Source: Planctomycetota bacterium
GTDB lineage: Bacteria; Planctomycetota; E44-bin39
Direction of reading: 5' to 3'
Length of the DNA: 64,000 bases
Assembly: GCA_004376375.1 (NCBI GenBank)
Contig: SOJX01000037.1
Coordinates: forward strand, 62,001-126,000
In this document: one piece after another, positions 16,734 to 24,489 of the stretch
How positions within the stretch are numbered: position 1 is the stretch's first letter
Layout of the letters: the number at the start of each line of letters is the position of its first letter
Program-made: the position numbers and the translations under genes
Notes under the pieces: model-generated
Seen by the model: only the letters and a program-made list of their open reading frames with translations
Told to the model about the DNA's origin: nothing
Databases searched by the model: none

Positions 16734-18101
16734 TTATGCTTCTTCCCGGTCGCCGCCGTTCGCCGCGGATGACGCCGCCACTTTTTCCTGCTGCGTCTCC
16801 AGCTCTTCGAAAAGCTCCTGGATGGTCTTTCTACGCTCGGGGTGGATAACGTCAGGGGCGATTTCGTTCATCGGCCTGAGCACGAACTCGCGCTCGTGCA
16901 TCCGCGGGTGCGGAATCACGAGCTTGTCGTCCTCGACAATCCTGCCGCCGTAAAGAACGATATCCAGGTCGATCTTCCGCGGTCCCCAGCGCGTGGAGCG
17001 CACCCGCCCCACGTCTATCTCGACCTGCTGCAGGTATTCCAGAAGCTCTATCGGCGAAAGGTCGGTCGTTATCTCGAGAACGCCGTTGAGGTAATCCCGC
17101 TGCCCCGGTGATCCCCCGACCGGCTTCGTCTTGTAGAAGCTGGAGCGCCGAAGCAGGTTGATGTCCTCGTGCCGCTTGATCCTCTTTATGGCCGAGCGCA
17201 GGTTCATCACGCGGTTGCCGATGTTTGAGCCGAGGCCGACGTAGGTCTTCTCCGAGAAGTCGCCTTCCTCGTCTTTCTTGTAAACGCGCAGCCCGCCCGT
17301 GCCGGTAATCCAGCCGTAGAGGGTCATTACCGGCCCCGCAAAGAAGTAAACGACGAAGAGGAGGGGAATCGAGATATTGTACACGAGTGCAAGCGCGATT
17401 CCACCGAAGATGAGGTACGCGAAGTAATCGAAAGTCCTGCGGCCCTTGATAACCCAGTTCACCAGGTGCGGATACCTTATCCTGCTCGAGACCATCATGT
17501 ATGCGATAACGACGGTCCAGATCGGCAGGATTTTCCAGATGCTGCTGCCGATTGCCGCAAGGCTTTCCGCACCGAAATACGAGGCAAGGAACTCGTAAAT
17601 TTCGCCCGGGCCGCGCTTGAGCCACGACTGCAGCATGACGAGGGAGACGACCGCGCCGGCGGCCGCGGGCGATGGAAGCCCCTTGAACTCCATGTGGTGG
17701 GCTTCATCGCTGATGTTTTCGACGTTGAAGCGCGCAAGGCGCAGGATGGCGGCGCTTGCGTAGCAGATGGCGAAGAACCAGGTTATCTTCGCCCAGAGCG
17801 GATGCGTGTTCATGTGCCGGGAGTGCATGACCGCGACCATGAACGCGGGCGCGATGCCGAACGAAACGGCGTCCGAAAGGCTGTCGAGTTCTCCCCCGAA
17901 CTCGGATGTGTATCCGGTCATTCTCGCGATCTTGCCGTCGAAGGCGTCGAAGACCATGGCGAGCAGGACGAACCAGCAGGCCATGACAAGGAAGCCCTCG
18001 TCGCTGCTCGTGGCGTAGTGGCCGACATGGACGATGGCGGCGAACCCGCATATCGCGTTGCCGAGGGTAAAAAGACTCGGGACAATCGCCATTTTTCTCA
18101 C
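16734..18101 (-). CDS. Fusion: CDP-diacylglycerol-serine O-phosphatidyltransferase + HPPK (FolK)
   Basis: A 455-residue protein of two enzymes. Residues 1 to about 270 form a membrane CDP-alcohol phosphatidyltransferase of PssA type, with Asp52, Asp55, Asp73 and Asp77 of the DxxDGxxAR...GxxxDxxxD motif and several membrane helices. It would make phosphatidylserine, and psd, the next step, overlaps by four bases upstream. Residues about 285-440 are a 6-hydroxymethyl-7,8-dihydropterin pyrophosphokinase: TYVGLGSNIGNR, WGPRKIDLDIVLYG, IPHPRMHEREFVL. The frame is continuous with no stop or frameshift between the parts. The last 30 residues are a charged tail. FolK is a folate enzyme with no obvious link to lipids, so the fusion is notable. 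Confidence 0.9.
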   Translation of the reverse strand: MRKMAIVPSLFTLGNAICGFAAIVHVGHYATSSDEGFLVMACWFVLLAMVFDAFDGKIARMTGYTSEFGGELDSLSDAVSFGIAPAFMVAVMHSRHMNTHPLWAKITWFFAICYASAAILRLARFNVENISDEAHHMEFKGLPSPAAAGAVVSLVMLQSWLKRGPGEIYEFLASYFGAESLAAIGSSIWKILPIWTVVIAYMMVSSRIRYPHLVNWVIKGRRTFDYFAYLIFGGIALALVYNISIPLLFVVYFFAGPVMTLYGWITGTGGLRVYKKDEEGDFSEKTYVGLGSNIGNRVMNLRSAIKRIKRHEDINLLRRSSFYKTKPVGGSPGQRDYLNGVLEITTDLSPIELLEYLQQVEIDVGRVRSTRWGPRKIDLDIVLYGGRIVEDDKLVIPHPRMHEREFVLRPMNEIAPDVIHPERRKTIQELFEELETQQEKVAASSAANGGDREEA

Positions 18102-18778
18102 GGCGTCACCTCTTTGCCTATTACGCCGATAATCGAGCTCCCCGCGCGCACGCGCTCGCCGAGTTTCACTTTAGGCGTGAAATTCACCGATACCGGGATG
18201 TAGAGCTCGGTCCGGGAACCGAATTTTATCATGCCTATCCGCTCGCCGCGGCTGAGAGTCGCACCAACGCAGGGCGTACAGACTATCCGCCGGGCGATAA
18301 TGCCTGCAATCTGCTTCACCAGAAGCGGGAAGCTGCCGTTGTCGATACCGATGGAGTTCGCCTCGTTTTCCCGCCCGCAAATCCGTGAATGAAGCGCGTT
18401 ATGGAACTGCCCGGGATGATATTTAATATACCTGACCGTGCCGTCCACCGGCGAGCGGTTGATGTGCGGCGTAAACAGAGACAGAAAAATCCCGATGCGA
18501 AGCGCTTTGCCGCCGAGGAATTCCGGCTCCTCGACCGTTTCGATATCGGTAATATAGCCGTCCGCGGGAGCGACGACGTTTTCCTCGCCGGGCGGGACCT
18601 TGCGCCCGGGGTCGCGAAAAAAGAAAAGCACGAAACCGTAAAACAATACCGGAAAAATAATCAGCCAGTTGAGCCACGCGGCGCCCGTAACATAAGCCAG
18701 ACAGGCAATCACTCCGATGGCCGCCATCGTGAGAACAAAAAAGTAGATAATCTCTTTTGTCGCGTGCCGCGTTATCAT
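18098..18778 (-). CDS. psd: Phosphatidylserine decarboxylase
   Basis: A 226-residue short-type phosphatidylserine decarboxylase converting phosphatidylserine to phosphatidylethanolamine. Two N-terminal membrane helices are followed by FFRDPGRKVPPGEENVVAPADG, the region FLSLFTPHINRSPVDG with the catalytic His, and the pyruvoyl self-cleavage site in MIKFGSRTELYIP (the Gly-Ser bond, about residue 188). The stop overlaps the pssA-folK start (ATGA), so both are translated from one message. A consensus promoter lies about 85 nt upstream. Confidence 0.93.
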   Translation of the reverse strand: MITRHATKEIIYFFVLTMAAIGVIACLAYVTGAAWLNWLIIFPVLFYGFVLFFFRDPGRKVPPGEENVVAPADGYITDIETVEEPEFLGGKALRIGIFLSLFTPHINRSPVDGTVRYIKYHPGQFHNALHSRICGRENEANSIGIDNGSFPLLVKQIAGIIARRIVCTPCVGATLSRGERIGMIKFGSRTELYIPVSVNFTPKVKLGERVRAGSSIIGVIGKEVTP

Positions 18779-18862
18779 AATCCACCGCAGGTCTTATTAA
18801 AGCATTCAGCGAGGCCCAAATTTCATAACATTCGATAGCCTCGCTGGTTATGTCATTGATGG

Positions 18863-18891
18863 ATTCTATCAGAGTTTACTTAAAATGTCAA
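18863..18891 (-). promoter_or_regulatory. Promoter of psd-pssA/folK
   Basis: Minus-strand TTGACA, a 17-bp spacer and TAGAAT, with a leader of about 80 nt. TAGAAT recurs as the -10 box at 6697, 33672 and 41373. Confidence 0.75.
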
Positions 18892-18902
18892 GATGATTTA
18901 GT

Positions 18903-19112
18903 GCTTGTAACAAAATGAATGTCGTTGCAGCGATGTGTCATTGAAAAATAACCGACGCCCACGTGGTAATCCCGATAAGCTCTCAGCTTTCAGCAGTCAG
19001 CAATCAGCTTAATATTTTTATTATTAATAAATATAGCTGAAAGCTGACAGCTGAATGCTGACAGCTCTAAATGACCGCTCCTCGCGATGACTTTTTTAAT
19101 CTTGTTACAGGT
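18903..19112. mobile_element. Palindromic non-coding element, copy 1
   Basis: About 210 bp with imperfect inverted ends (CTTGTAACAAAATGAATGTC on the left; GATGAC...CTTGTTACAGG on the right). Inside is an inverted CAGCNNN heptamer array (18978-19065; units CAGCTTT, CAGCAGT, CAGCAAT) around an AT-only centre (AATATTTTTATTATTAATAA). It ends three bases from the stop codon of the rhomboid gene. Copies 2 and 3 are at 24282 and 33063. No ORF or transposase. Together with the psd promoter it fills the gap between psd and the rhomboid gene. Confidence 0.8.
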
Positions 19113-19114
19113 TC

Positions 19115-21016
19115 TTAACGGCGCTTAAGCCGTATCCGCCGAACGAGTGCGCGCTGGAGAAGGAAACGGGTCTGCTGCTCGAATTTCCTGTAATCGTTCT
19201 GGACGGGAAACCGCCATTCGGCGCCGAACGAGCTCGCCATCACGTCGGGGCCGTAAATCCCCGCGCCGCGGCAGGCGATCAGCCGGAGCAGGAATTCCTC
19301 GAAGGTGGGGTCTCCCTGCCTGAAACCGAGGCCGGGCGTGAACTCGTGCTCGACAAACCTGAAACAGCGGAGCGGGTTGGCGGTGACGACGTCGACAATC
19401 CTGCCGTGTGACGGCTTGCCCCTGGCCCTCAGCTCATCCGCTATCGAATGGTGCCTTTCCATCCGCACGGCGTTTACAACAAGCACGCTTTTCCATCCGA
19501 TTGTTCCGACGTCCTCCCGGCCGCGCCGCAGGCGCAGCCCTCTCGGTATCGCCTCGGCGTAAGGCCACGTCCCCGGCTTCGGGAAGCGGACCAGCGCTTC
19601 CGTCGGGACCCCAACCACGGGGTCGCCCGTCTTCTTCATTTCCCTGATCAACGATTCCGCATCCTTCCTGGAAACACCGTCAGCCAGTAAGCCGTTGCCC
19701 CGGGACGGTCTTCTTTTTCCGCCTTTCCGTTTTTCGTTTACCCATTTTGATACGAGTTGCCTCGCGCCCGGCGACGGCTCCACTCCACCGAGGACGATGA
19801 GCGAGTACCTGTCGTCGCTGGATTTTGCGATAATCGGCTTTGCGAAGAAATCATCCAGTTTCTTCAGATAGTTTTCCGCTTTTTCCTTTCTTACCGCGTT
19901 TGTTTCAATATCCCGGGACTTGTTCAGGTGATAGTATGCGGCCGCGAAATTGTCGAGGTGGTCGGCGTGGATTATTCCGAGCATGCTGTGGTAATAGGCA
20001 AGGTCGGTGCTGTCGCCGAAATAGCCTACGATTTCGTCGAACATGAGCGCGGCGACCGGGAACCGCGCCTCGGCCAGCGCGCGCTGCGCGATCCCCTTCT
20101 CGAGTATCTCGGGCAGCTTCCCCATTGAAAGCCACTGCCGCGCTTCGCGGTATTCTTCAAAAAGTTTTATCGTATCATCGCTTTTGAGCATTCGGGAAAG
20201 TTCCCGCGCCGTCCGTTTGGGCGAAGGCAGTTTCGCCCGCGGCCTCGCCGCCTGCCGCGCTCTGCGCGCGGCTTCCCAGCCCGAAGCGCCGGTGTGCACA
20301 TCCGGGTTTATCAGGTCGCCGAGGTTCGAACCTTCATCCCAATCCAGGTCGACGTCGGGCTTTTCACCTTCCGGATATTCCCCCGGCTTCACAACCCTGC
20401 AGGCCCACAGCAGTACCGCGATCACGAAACCGGTGAGGAAACCTCCGATATGCGCCCAGTGCGCGACCCTCATTTCCCCCTCGCGGTAGAGGAAAACCGT
20501 AAGGAAGTCCCACGCCGCGAAATATCCGATCGTGACCCAGGCCGGCGCCTTGAATGTACCGATCCTGCGAAAAAGCATGTAGAAAAGCCGCGTCTTGTTT
20601 TTATGGAAAAAGAAGATATAGGCGCCGAGGACGCCGAATATCGCGCCGGACGCGCCGATGCTGGGCTTGCCTTCGGCCCCCGCCGTCATGATGTAGAGCC
20701 CGTCGGCCGCGAGGCCGGTAAACAGGTAAAAGAACAGGTATCCGATATGCCCGATTTTCCGCTCGACGTTGTCGCCGAAGATGAACAGGAAAAGCATGTT
20801 TATTATCAGGTGCCACAGGCCGGCGTGCAGGAACATCGAGGAAATGCTCGTTACCAGGCTCGGGTCGGCCGGGTTGCACGCGTACTTGAGGACGATGTCC
20901 ATCGGCCTGCCGATTTCAAAGAGGAAAAACACGGCAAGGTTGAGGCCGATGAGCGTGTAATTGACGAACGGGACCTTGTTACTGTAGTTTTCGTCTCCTA
21001 TTGGTATGAGCAGCAT
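19115..21016 (-). CDS. Rhomboid-family intramembrane serine protease with large C-terminal extension
   Basis: A 633-residue protein. Residues 1 to about 215 form a six-helix rhomboid: HLIINMLFLF (HxxxN loop), catalytic Ser in SIGASGAIFG (about 120), catalytic His in HWAHIGGFLTG (about 185). Rhomboids cut membrane proteins within the bilayer. Residues about 270-420 are helical and TPR-like (AYYHSMLGIIHADHLDNFAA). The last 200 residues are an alpha/beta domain I do not recognise, with motifs VVGVPTEALVRFPK and WKSVLVVNAV. The soluble part is twice the size of the protease domain and could capture substrates. The AGGTGG site before ATG 21016 supports this start. Confidence 0.88.
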   Translation of the reverse strand: MLLIPIGDENYSNKVPFVNYTLIGLNLAVFFLFEIGRPMDIVLKYACNPADPSLVTSISSMFLHAGLWHLIINMLFLFIFGDNVERKIGHIGYLFFYLFTGLAADGLYIMTAGAEGKPSIGASGAIFGVLGAYIFFFHKNKTRLFYMLFRRIGTFKAPAWVTIGYFAAWDFLTVFLYREGEMRVAHWAHIGGFLTGFVIAVLLWACRVVKPGEYPEGEKPDVDLDWDEGSNLGDLINPDVHTGASGWEAARRARQAARPRAKLPSPKRTARELSRMLKSDDTIKLFEEYREARQWLSMGKLPEILEKGIAQRALAEARFPVAALMFDEIVGYFGDSTDLAYYHSMLGIIHADHLDNFAAAYYHLNKSRDIETNAVRKEKAENYLKKLDDFFAKPIIAKSSDDRYSLIVLGGVEPSPGARQLVSKWVNEKRKGGKRRPSRGNGLLADGVSRKDAESLIREMKKTGDPVVGVPTEALVRFPKPGTWPYAEAIPRGLRLRRGREDVGTIGWKSVLVVNAVRMERHHSIADELRARGKPSHGRIVDVVTANPLRCFRFVEHEFTPGLGFRQGDPTFEEFLLRLIACRGAGIYGPDVMASSFGAEWRFPVQNDYRKFEQQTRFLLQRALVRRIRLKRR

Positions 21017-21095
21017 AGTATATCACCACCTGAAAACAGGATTCCGGAAATTTTGGGAAATACATACGTGAAACTACTTCTGGCTGGCTGATTAT

Positions 21096-21123
21096 ATTAT
21101 ATCTTAAATGCCCGGATTTTCAA
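21096..21123 (-). promoter_or_regulatory. Promoter of the rhomboid gene
   Basis: Minus-strand TTGAAA, a 16-bp spacer and TATAAT (a second TATAAT overlaps it five bases downstream). The leader is about 75 nt. Confidence 0.6.
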
Positions 21124-21169
21124 GAAATAAATCGCGCGGCGGTAATACAGGGTGCCGGTAATTTCTATT

Positions 21170-21466
21170 GTTATAAATGCGCGGCGAAGCCGCTCATTTT
21201 AGAACCGCGAAGCGGTGAAATAAAATAGCCCAGGGCGTGAGCCCTGGGGAAAAGGCGCACCACCTTTTCCCTTGCCCTGAAGGGGCAAAACAATCTATGC
21301 CGCCCTTTCAGGGCTTACCTGTTTGACGGGCATTATTACCCAGGGCTCACGCCCTGGGCTACTACATTTCGCGCCTTTGGCGCTTACATTTGAGCTTCGC
21401 GCATTATGTAGGGGCGACCCGGTGGGTCGCCCGATTATTGGGCGAGGCTCCGCCTCGCCCCTACAT
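21170..21466. repeat. Cluster of nested palindromic repeats
   Basis: Fills most of the gap between the rhomboid gene and the small membrane protein. From left: hairpins GCGGCGAAGCCGC and ACCGCGAAGCGGT; an outer pair CCCAGGGCGTGAGCCCTGGG (21229) and its reverse complement (21340) enclosing smaller stems; GAGCTTCGCGCATTAT (21392); and a REP-type palindrome with ends TGTAGGGGC/GCCCCTACA (21406-21466). No coding potential seen. Sequences like these occur in many uncultured-bacterium genomes. Confidence 0.75.
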
Positions 21467-21491
21467 AAAAATAAGGCAAAACAGATACACC

Positions 21492-21519
21492 TTGACTTGC
21501 AACGGGGGTGGAGTAAAAT
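21492..21519 (+). promoter_or_regulatory. Promoter of the small membrane protein
   Basis: TTGACT, a 16-bp spacer and TAAAAT, 90 nt before the preferred ATG at 21609. Confidence 0.55.
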
Positions 21520-21608
21520 AATCATATCCGAAGCCAATCAAACAGCACCGTATGTCCTGCCTTGAGTATTGCCAAAGTATTTACAGGGAAAGGCTCGGTA
21601 GTTTGCTT

Positions 21609-22196
21609 ATGTTTCTTAGATTTTTCGGCAAACTCAAACACATCTGGAATATCGAAAAAACTCTCCGTAAAGAGGACGAAGAATTATCAAATCGAATAAA
21701 AGTGGCTAAAGCACGTGAAAAGACGCTACATGCAGCGGCAGAACGGGATGAGCAGGTTGCGGATGAACATACGAAATCTCTTCTGGAATTACGGGAGCTT
21801 CAAAACCGAATGCCTCGCGGAGATTCGTTTGCCTATGTAAAACTCGTACTATTATGCACCGTGTTCTACATCATTCTTTTCCTTGTCCATCCCAAATTTG
21901 TTGAGCTAATTGAAGATATTTGTAATGCAGAATTTCTATATTATATATTCCACAAGAGCGTTTCCTTTTGGCCGTTGGCTTTTAGAACCGGATGGCTACT
22001 AACCACATGGACCTGGCTATCACTGGTTGCCCTTGAATTCTGGCCGATATTATGGGTCGCTCAACGTATGCTTTCGCGTCCCAATGCACATGAGTTATTG
22101 GTAGCATTCATAATTCTTGCCTGCATCACTTTTGCTGTCCTAATCTTTGCGCCTATTTGGCTTGTATCGGGAATACATATAACCAAGATTGAGTAA
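21609..22196 (+). CDS. Coiled-coil membrane protein of unknown function
   Basis: A 195-residue protein, more AT-rich than its neighbours. An amphipathic N-terminus (MFLRFFGKLKHIWNIEKTL) and a coiled coil (about 20-75, rich in Lys/Glu/Ala) are followed by three or four membrane helices (YVKLVLLCTVFYIILFLV; LLTTWTWLSLVALEFWPILW; AFIILACITFAVLIFAPIWL). A start 19 codons upstream (21552) is possible. I recognise no family. A relic of an ankyrin-protein tail begins 16 bases beyond its stop codon. Confidence 0.65.
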   Translation: MFLRFFGKLKHIWNIEKTLRKEDEELSNRIKVAKAREKTLHAAAERDEQVADEHTKSLLELRELQNRMPRGDSFAYVKLVLLCTVFYIILFLVHPKFVELIEDICNAEFLYYIFHKSVSFWPLAFRTGWLLTTWTWLSLVALEFWPILWVAQRMLSRPNAHELLVAFIILACITFAVLIFAPIWLVSGIHITKIE

Positions 22197-22211
22197 TATT
22201 TAGAAACCAAC

Positions 22212-22286
22212 CTCCTCCGCGCCCACGGCGGCAGAACGTGGGAGGAAATAAGGAAACAGGAAAACAAGAAAACAGGGGGAGAATAA
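22212..22286 (+). pseudogene. Relic of an ankyrin-protein C-terminal tail
   Basis: The plus strand reads LLRAHGGRTWEEIRKQENKK, then TGGE and a stop, in one frame. The first half matches LLRSHGGKTGEEL of the intact ankyrin protein (54516) and the relic at 2643; the second half is written by a GGAAACA/GGAAAACAA octamer array, as in the ankyrin lipoprotein at 2001. No start codon or upstream repeats remain. Confidence 0.65.
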
Positions 22287-22335
22287 ATCGTAAATCGAAA
22301 TGACCCAGGACTCGGGACTCGGAACCCGGGACTTT
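22233..22335. repeat. Octamer and heptamer arrays between convergent genes
   Basis: 22233-22277 is a GGAAACAA-type array, 22283-22300 a short AAATCGT/AAATCGA array, and 22303-22335 a GACTCGG/GACTCGG/AACCCGG array ending at the stop codon of the lyase-like lipoprotein. Three different units lie side by side. Confidence 0.7.
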
Positions 22336-22337
22336 AA

Positions 22338-23261
22338 TTATTCCCTCGGTCCGATATAGCTTCTCGCGATAACGGCGTTGTCGAAATACGCGTCCATGTC
22401 CTGCGGCGCGGTCCACGTACCGCCGACGTAGATGTTGAACCATATCTGCTCTATCTTGAGCGCATCCATGTCGCGGAACCTGATGTCTGTTTTTTCGTAC
22501 GCGAGGCCGCCGTCAACCCATCCGCGCAGCACGCCGTCGTTGTTGCCGCTGCCGCCGGTAATCGTGTTCATCTTCGCGTAGCACTCGATGCAGTACCATT
22601 TCCCGCGGTCGAGGTGGCCCGCGTTGTCGATCTCCCACCCCCAGCTGCTCCCGTAGGTCCCCGTCATGTCGGCGTGGTAGCAGTAATAACCGACGAGGAC
22701 CGTGTCGCCCTCGTCGTCGTTCTGCATCCGCGCCGACCAGCCATCGTCCCCGTGCGACGGTCTGCCGCCCCAGCCCGCGACCCCGTACGTGCCGCTGATG
22801 CCGGGGAACTTGCCGACCTGGCCGCCGTCGCGCTTCCAGTTGCTTGCGAGGTAGACGTAATAGCGGAAATAAATCTCCTCCGGCTCGGCGAGTCCCTGGT
22901 CCGTGAACTTGAAGGCGAAGCTCACGCCGTAGTGCTCGCCCGTTGCCACGTGCACGCGGAGCGCGGACGAGCCGCCGAAGGCCGGGCTTGACTCACGCGT
23001 GCAGTTCGCGGGTGCGGAAGACTGGTTCCATTTCGAGTACCAGTCCGCGGCTTCGAAATCGTCGAACAGAAGCACGTCCGGGTCGCCCGCGATTCCGTTG
23101 TCGCCCGGGTACTTTGCCGCAATCCCGGTCCCGCCAGTGCCCGTGTTGCCGGGCGGCGCGAAAAACAGGCCTTTATCTTTCTTTTTGCTGCACGTCAGGG
23201 CAAGCGCGGCAGCGGCGAATGCCAGAAGCAGAACGCCCGAAAGACGGTAACGTAACTTCAT
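22338..23261 (-). CDS. Polysaccharide-lyase-like jelly-roll lipoprotein A
   Basis: A 307-residue protein. The signal peptide ends in AALALTC (lipid Cys), followed by a Lys-rich KKKDKG and Gly/Thr linker. The body looks like a concanavalin-like beta-jelly roll: VLLFDDFEAADW, EIYFRYYVYLASNWKRDGGQ, VGKFPGISG (resembling the GKLPG motif of PL14-type lyases), GRWYCIECYAKMN, LRGWVDGGLAYEKTDIRFRD. A probable extracellular carbohydrate-binding or -cleaving protein; catalytic residues not assigned. The N-terminal 60 residues are nearly identical to the next gene. The start was chosen at the ATG behind GGAAGGAAA, 13 codons inside the longest frame. Confidence 0.72.
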   Translation of the reverse strand: MKLRYRLSGVLLLAFAAAALALTCSKKKDKGLFFAPPGNTGTGGTGIAAKYPGDNGIAGDPDVLLFDDFEAADWYSKWNQSSAPANCTRESSPAFGGSSALRVHVATGEHYGVSFAFKFTDQGLAEPEEIYFRYYVYLASNWKRDGGQVGKFPGISGTYGVAGWGGRPSHGDDGWSARMQNDDEGDTVLVGYYCYHADMTGTYGSSWGWEIDNAGHLDRGKWYCIECYAKMNTITGGSGNNDGVLRGWVDGGLAYEKTDIRFRDMDALKIEQIWFNIYVGGTWTAPQDMDAYFDNAVIARSYIGPRE

Positions 23262-23346
23262 GGCGGTTTCCTTCCGTACCAGCGCGGCCGAATCGCGCAT
23301 CTTTTACCCGGCGTTTCAGGGATCGGGATGGCCGCTCCCATTATCC

Positions 23347-24249
23347 TTAGAAACCGACGGGCCCGATGTATTCGGTTGCCACGACGATCTGATCGTCCCA
23401 TAACTTCTGGTCCCGCTCGCTGACCCATGTGCCGCCGACGTATGCACTGTAGGTGAACTCGTTAATCTTCAGGTCATTGGTGTCCCGGAAACGCATGTTA
23501 TCGTAATGGCCGACCAGTTTGCCGTCAATCCACATCTTCAACTCGCCGTCGCGGTTCGGATGATTGTTGGCCTTAATCATCATCTCGAAGCAGTACCAGC
23601 GCCCGGACTCCACCTGTATCTTGGGGTCAACAAGGTTCATGTGCAGCCCGTCCCCGTAGGCGCCTTCCTGCTCGGGATGGTAAGTATAGAAGCGGGGGTA
23701 ACGGCTGAAATCCACATAGAGCTTGCAGGAGTATTTATCGTACCCGTTGGGGGGAATGCCGGCGCCTCCGCCTCCCACGCCGTCGGCTTTTGCGTAAACG
23801 CCTGACATCTTGTGCTGCGTAAAATCGTAATCCGCTTCCCACTTCCTGTACCAACGCACGTACGCGACGTCTGTCTCGGCAATTTCCGGATGTATCTCGC
23901 TCGGGACGTGAGTGCCTTCCTTTTGCTGAATTTCAAGCGCGCCGCCGCCGCAATAGACATTCTCCGGAGTGTTCGTCCAGGCGTACCCATCCTTCGAGCC
24001 GTACCAGTTCTCGGTTTCCTGCTGGTTGTCGAAATCCAGGAAATACAGCACGGACGGGTCATCGGCCAGACCCTGATCGCCGGGATACTTTGCGGCAATC
24101 CCGGTCCCGCCCGTACTCGTGCCCGTGCCCGTACCGCCGGGCGGCACGAAAAACAGGCCTTTATCTTTCTTTTTGCTGCACGTCAAAGCAAGCGCGGCAG
24201 CGGCGAAAACCAGAAGCAGAACGCCCGACAGGCGGAAGCGGAATTCCAT
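23347..24249 (-). CDS. Polysaccharide-lyase-like jelly-roll lipoprotein B
   Basis: A 300-residue paralogue of the next gene downstream. Signal, lipid Cys and linker (SGVLLLVFAAAALALTCSKK, then KKDKGLFF) are almost the same in both, while the catalytic-size domain has diverged. It keeps VLYFLDFDNQ, VAYVRWYRKW, GRWYCFEMMIKANNHPNRDG, LKMWIDGKLVGHYDNMRFRD and the closing SAYVGGTW. The expected location is the envelope. It is a tandem duplicate with an 85-bp gap between the pair. Confidence 0.72.
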   Translation of the reverse strand: MEFRFRLSGVLLLVFAAAALALTCSKKKDKGLFFVPPGGTGTGTSTGGTGIAAKYPGDQGLADDPSVLYFLDFDNQQETENWYGSKDGYAWTNTPENVYCGGGALEIQQKEGTHVPSEIHPEIAETDVAYVRWYRKWEADYDFTQHKMSGVYAKADGVGGGGAGIPPNGYDKYSCKLYVDFSRYPRFYTYHPEQEGAYGDGLHMNLVDPKIQVESGRWYCFEMMIKANNHPNRDGELKMWIDGKLVGHYDNMRFRDTNDLKINEFTYSAYVGGTWVSERDQKLWDDQIVVATEYIGPVGF

Positions 24250-24281
24250 GGCAGCTTCCTTTCACAACAATTTACTTACCG

Positions 24282-24480
24282 CATGTAATAAAATGAGAAT
24301 AAAATGTCATTGCGAGAAGCGGTCATTTAGAGCTGTCAGCATTCAGCTATCAGCTTTCAGCTATATTTATTAATAATAAAAATAATAAGCTGATTGCTGA
24401 CTGCTGATAGCTGAAAGCTCTTTGAGATTGCTTCGTCGTCGGCTACGCCTCCTCCTCGCAATGACTATTTTTCCTTTTAC
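24282..24480. mobile_element. Palindromic non-coding element, copy 2
   Basis: About 200 bp in opposite orientation to copies 1 and 3. Both ends show the inverted GTCATTGCGAG/CTCGCAATGAC motif plus outer CATGTAATAAAA/TTTACTACAAGC. The core (24332-24420) is an inverted CAGCNNN heptamer array around TATATTTATTAATAATAAAA. It stops about ten bases from the stop codon of the methyltransferase. The GTCATTGCGAGG motif is, from memory, widespread in intergenic repeats of diverse bacteria. Confidence 0.8.
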
Positions 24481-24489
24481 TACAAGCTG

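Noticed and set aside
18903..19112. Insertion sequence
   Set aside because: Inverted ends are present, but the element has no ORF, so at most it is a non-autonomous element.
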